Assembly (NCBI RefSeq): GCF_002216795.1
Contig: NZ_CP022316.1
Coordinates: 1,860,001-1,924,000, forward strand
Source of the DNA: Brachybacterium avium
Lineage (GTDB): Bacteria; Actinomycetota; Actinomycetes; Actinomycetales; Dermabacteraceae
Reading direction: 5' to 3'
DNA length: 64,000 nucleotides
Shown here: one piece after another, positions 62,445 through 64,000 of the stretch
Numbering within the stretch: position 1 is the first letter of the stretch
Layout of the letters: the number at the start of each line of letters is the position of its first letter
Position numbers and translations under genes: made by a program
The notes under the pieces: generated by a model
Database searches by the model: none
What the model saw: the letters and a program-made list of their open reading frames with translations, nothing else
What the model was told of the DNA's origin: nothing

Positions 62445-62462
62445 CGGGAGTTCCTTCTCGCG

Positions 62463-62490
62463 GGTCGTGGGTTGTGGGTCGTGGGTCGTG
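62463..62490. repeat. Four 7-bp tandem repeats in the nrdI-nrdF spacer
   Basis: GGTCGTG is present four times (62463-62490), the second copy with one change (GGTTGTG); a further copy stands near 62515. The repeats lie in the 113-bp non-coding spacer between nrdI and nrdF, where class I operons often hold nrdE. Confidence 0.8.
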
Positions 62491-62557
62491 AGCGGCGGCG
62501 CGGGGCGGTCGCGGGGTCGTGGGTCCGGCCGGGTCGGGCTGGGGGAGGGGCGCCGCT

Positions 62558-63046
62558 TCACGGCTGGGGTGCGGCGACCGGCTCCTGCTCCCAGAAGCGG
62601 TCCAGCCCGTGGTCGACCCGCTCGACGTCATCCGGCGTGCCCAGCAGCTCGAATCGGTACAGCACCGGCACCTGGCACTTGGCGGAGATCACCGGGCCGG
62701 CCAGGCAGTAGTCCTCGCCGAAATTCGTGTTGCCGGCGGCGATCACCCCGCGCAGCAGGCCGCGGTTCTCGGGGTCGTTGAGGAAGTGGATGACCTGCTT
62801 CGGGACGGCCCCGGCGTGACGCCCGCCGCCATAGGTGGGGACGACGAGCACATAGGGCTGGGTCACCTGCAGCGAGCCCTCGAGGCGGGGCCGCAGGGGG
62901 ATGCGGGCGGCGGGCCGTTCCAGCCGCTCGACGAAGCGGCGGGTGTTCTCCGAGACGCTCGAGAAGAACACGAGATCGGGCGTCGCGTCGGGCCCGGGGC
63001 CGGTGGCGGCCGCCGGGTGCGCGAGGGCACGGAGCGCAGGGGGCAT
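62558..63046 (-). CDS. nrdI: Flavodoxin-like ribonucleotide reductase activator NrdI
   Basis: A 162-residue NrdI. FMN-binding parts are [18 protein letters not shown] near residues 25-42, [19 protein letters not shown], and [17 protein letters not shown]. NrdI supplies the oxidant that activates NrdF. In class Ie systems it is also needed to make the DOPA radical. The first 22 residues (Ala/Pro/Gly-rich) are not conserved; ATG 63046 is the first start in frame after the promoter and has an AAGG site. It is the first gene of a leftward unit with nrdF, under a pair of NrdR boxes. Confidence 0.93.
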   Translation of the reverse strand: MPPALRALAHPAAATGPGPDATPDLVFFSSVSENTRRFVERLERPAARIPLRPRLEGSLQVTQPYVLVVPTYGGGRHAGAVPKQVIHFLNDPENRGLLRGVIAAGNTNFGEDYCLAGPVISAKCQVPVLYRFELLGTPDDVERVDHGLDRFWEQEPVAAPQP

Positions 63047-63071
63047 TCAAGGGCCTTTCGGTCTCGAGTGG

Positions 63072-63118
63072 GCACTACATGTGGGCTGATAATCGGGTTG
63101 CCCGCCCACATCTAGTGG
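63072..63118. promoter_or_regulatory. Pair of NrdR boxes upstream of nrdI
   Basis: GCACTACATGTGGGC (63072-63086) and GCCCACATCTAGTGG (63104-63118) are inverted copies of one motif that fits the NrdR box pattern. Their centres are 32 bp apart, the three-turn spacing at which NrdR-bound box pairs are normally found. A leftward -10-like sequence (GATTAT, 63094-63089) lies between them. NrdR represses ribonucleotide reductase genes when dATP is high. Confidence 0.82.
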
Positions 63119-63200
63119 TATCACGACAGGGTTAGTCTACCCAAACATCGAACTACGTGATGACGAACTACGACGGCTCGCAGCCCCGCACTCAGGGCTG

Positions 63201-63229
63201 TATGCTCCATCAAGTTCGGCATGCCGAAC
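63201..63229 (+). promoter_or_regulatory. Promoter and perfect palindrome of the metal-uptake gene
   Basis: TATGCT (63201-63206) can serve as a -10. It is followed at 63214-63229 by the perfect 16-bp palindrome GTTCGGCATGCCGAAC, 28 bp before the GTG start. A repressor there would block the transcription start. Palindromes of this kind in front of Mn/Zn/Fe importer genes are usually DtxR/MntR- or Zur-type operators. Which one applies is not known. Confidence 0.65.
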
Positions 63230-63257
63230 TCAGGCGACGCGACAGAAGGAAGATGCG

Positions 63258-64000
63258 GTGAGAACGGCGATGGGCAACCGGGCGGCGAGGACGAGAAGGG
63301 CGGTGGCAGGGGCGGTCGTGGCGCTCCTGGCACTGGTCGGCTGCGGGGGAGCCGGGACCTCGGCGAGCGGTGACGGGGACGTGCCCACCGTGCTGACCAC
63401 CTTCACCGTGCTGCAGGACATCGCCCAGAACGTCGCCGGGGAGCACCTGGAGATCGAGTCGATCACGAAGATCGGTGCGGAGATCCACGGCTACGAGCCG
63501 ACCCCCGCGATGTCGCGAAGGCCTCGGAGGCGGATCTGATCCTGGACAACGGGCTGCACCTCGAATCCTGGTTCGAGAAGTTCGTCGACTCCGCCGATGT
63601 CCCCCACGTGGTGGTCTCCGAGGGGATCGACGTCATGGACATCACCGGCGACGCCTACGACGGGACCCCGAACCCCCACGCCTGGATGAGCCCGGAGAAC
63701 GTCGCGATCTACGTGGACAACATGGTCACCGCCTTCAGCGACCTGGACCCCGAGAACGCCCAGGCGTACGAGGACAGCGCCGCCGCGTACAAGAGCGAGC
63801 TGCGCACCATCCAGGACGACCTCATCACCGAGATCGAGACCCTCCCCGAGAGCGAGAGGGCCCTGGTGACCTGCGAGGGCGCGTTCTCCTATCTCGCCCG
63901 CGACGTGGGGCTGGAGGAGCACTACATCTGGCCGGTCAACGCCGAGCAGCAGGCCACCCCGCAGCAGATCGCCGGCATCATCGAGACCGTGCGCGCGCAG
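63258..64000 (+). pseudogene. Mn/Zn ABC transporter substrate-binding lipoprotein, frameshifted and cut by window end
   Basis: GTG 63258 has a GAAGGA site. The lipobox is in LALVGCGGAG (Cys near residue 31). The ZnuA/MntA (cluster A-I) fold starts VPTVLTTFTVLQDIAQNVAG, with the first metal His in IHGYEPTP. The frame breaks after this, but one extra base in the C5-G-C-G stretch 63502-63509 restores ADVAKASEADLILDNGLHLE and, further, NPHAWMSPENVAIYVDN with the second metal His and TCEGAFSYLARDVGL. The gene continues past 64000. Divergent from nrdI-nrdF and following a metal-type operator, it probably imports Mn or Zn. Confidence 0.83.

Overview
The window is 64 kb of very GC-rich, gene-dense DNA from an actinobacterium. 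Gene order and families (pdxST with a divergent MocR regulator, a leucine-degradation operon like the mycobacterial one, TelA/XpaC, many 4-bp ATGA overlaps, leaderless promoters) suggest a Micrococcales-type organism, perhaps near Brachybacterium; that placement is inference. There are no rRNA or tRNA genes, CRISPR arrays, transposases or phage genes that I can see.

Layout. 1-2.7 kb: end of a NarL-type two-component system, a secreted AMIN-like protein and a flavodoxin. 2.7-5.7 kb: PLP synthesis (pdxS, pdxT) with divergent PdxR-like regulator and a candidate operator. 5.7-8.5 kb: a sugar-type O-acetyltransferase and two coupled Gfo/Idh/MocA oxidoreductases. 8.7-20.3 kb: branched-chain amino acid (leucine) catabolism: Lrp regulator, branched-chain 2-oxoacid dehydrogenase E1a/E1b/E2, methylcrotonyl-CoA-type carboxylase, MaoC hydratase, CitE-like lyase, acyl-CoA dehydrogenase, GntR regulator. 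20.3-31.5 kb: four-carbon sugar (tetritol/tetronate) use: triose-phosphate-isomerase-like and RpiB-like isomerases, a DhaK-DhaL kinase, a TIM-barrel isomerase, dehydrogenases, a GntP permease and a DUF1537 kinase. 31.5-37.9 kb: the non-phosphorylating L-fucose pathway to pyruvate and L-lactate, with a GntR regulator. 37.9-41.5 kb: telA, an XpaC-like gene, a gene remnant and an orphan AbiEi-like regulator. 41.8-49.4 kb: secreted GH101 endo-alpha-N-acetylgalactosaminidase, M81 peptidase, ROK protein and cytoplasmic GH29 alpha-L-fucosidase. 49.5-58.2 kb: TauE/SafE permease, aldo/keto reductase, then a DeoR/GH4 pair divergent from an ABC sugar importer plus PfkB kinase. 58.3-61.3 kb: BPL_N lipoprotein, MarR/MFS drug-efflux pair. 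61.4-64 kb: nrdI-nrdF divergent from a metal-binding ABC lipoprotein.

The most notable gene is nrdF. Three of the six metal ligands of the ribonucleotide reductase beta subunit are replaced by Gln, Ser and Lys, which is the QSK signature of the metal-free, DOPA-radical class Ie enzymes. It is preceded by nrdI, lacks nrdE next to it, carries a correctly spaced pair of NrdR boxes, and faces a Mn/Zn uptake gene with a perfect palindrome at its promoter. Together these suggest a ribonucleotide reductase that works when metal is scarce.

Genes work together elsewhere too. GH101 and GH29 could release sugars from mucin-type glycans and the fucose cluster would burn the fucose. The tetritol genes share three near-identical palindromes, pointing to one regulator not encoded next to them. 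Seven apparent 1-nt losses break five otherwise intact genes, most of them clearly in short G/C runs; this looks more like base-calling error than decay, but it cannot be settled from the sequence alone.
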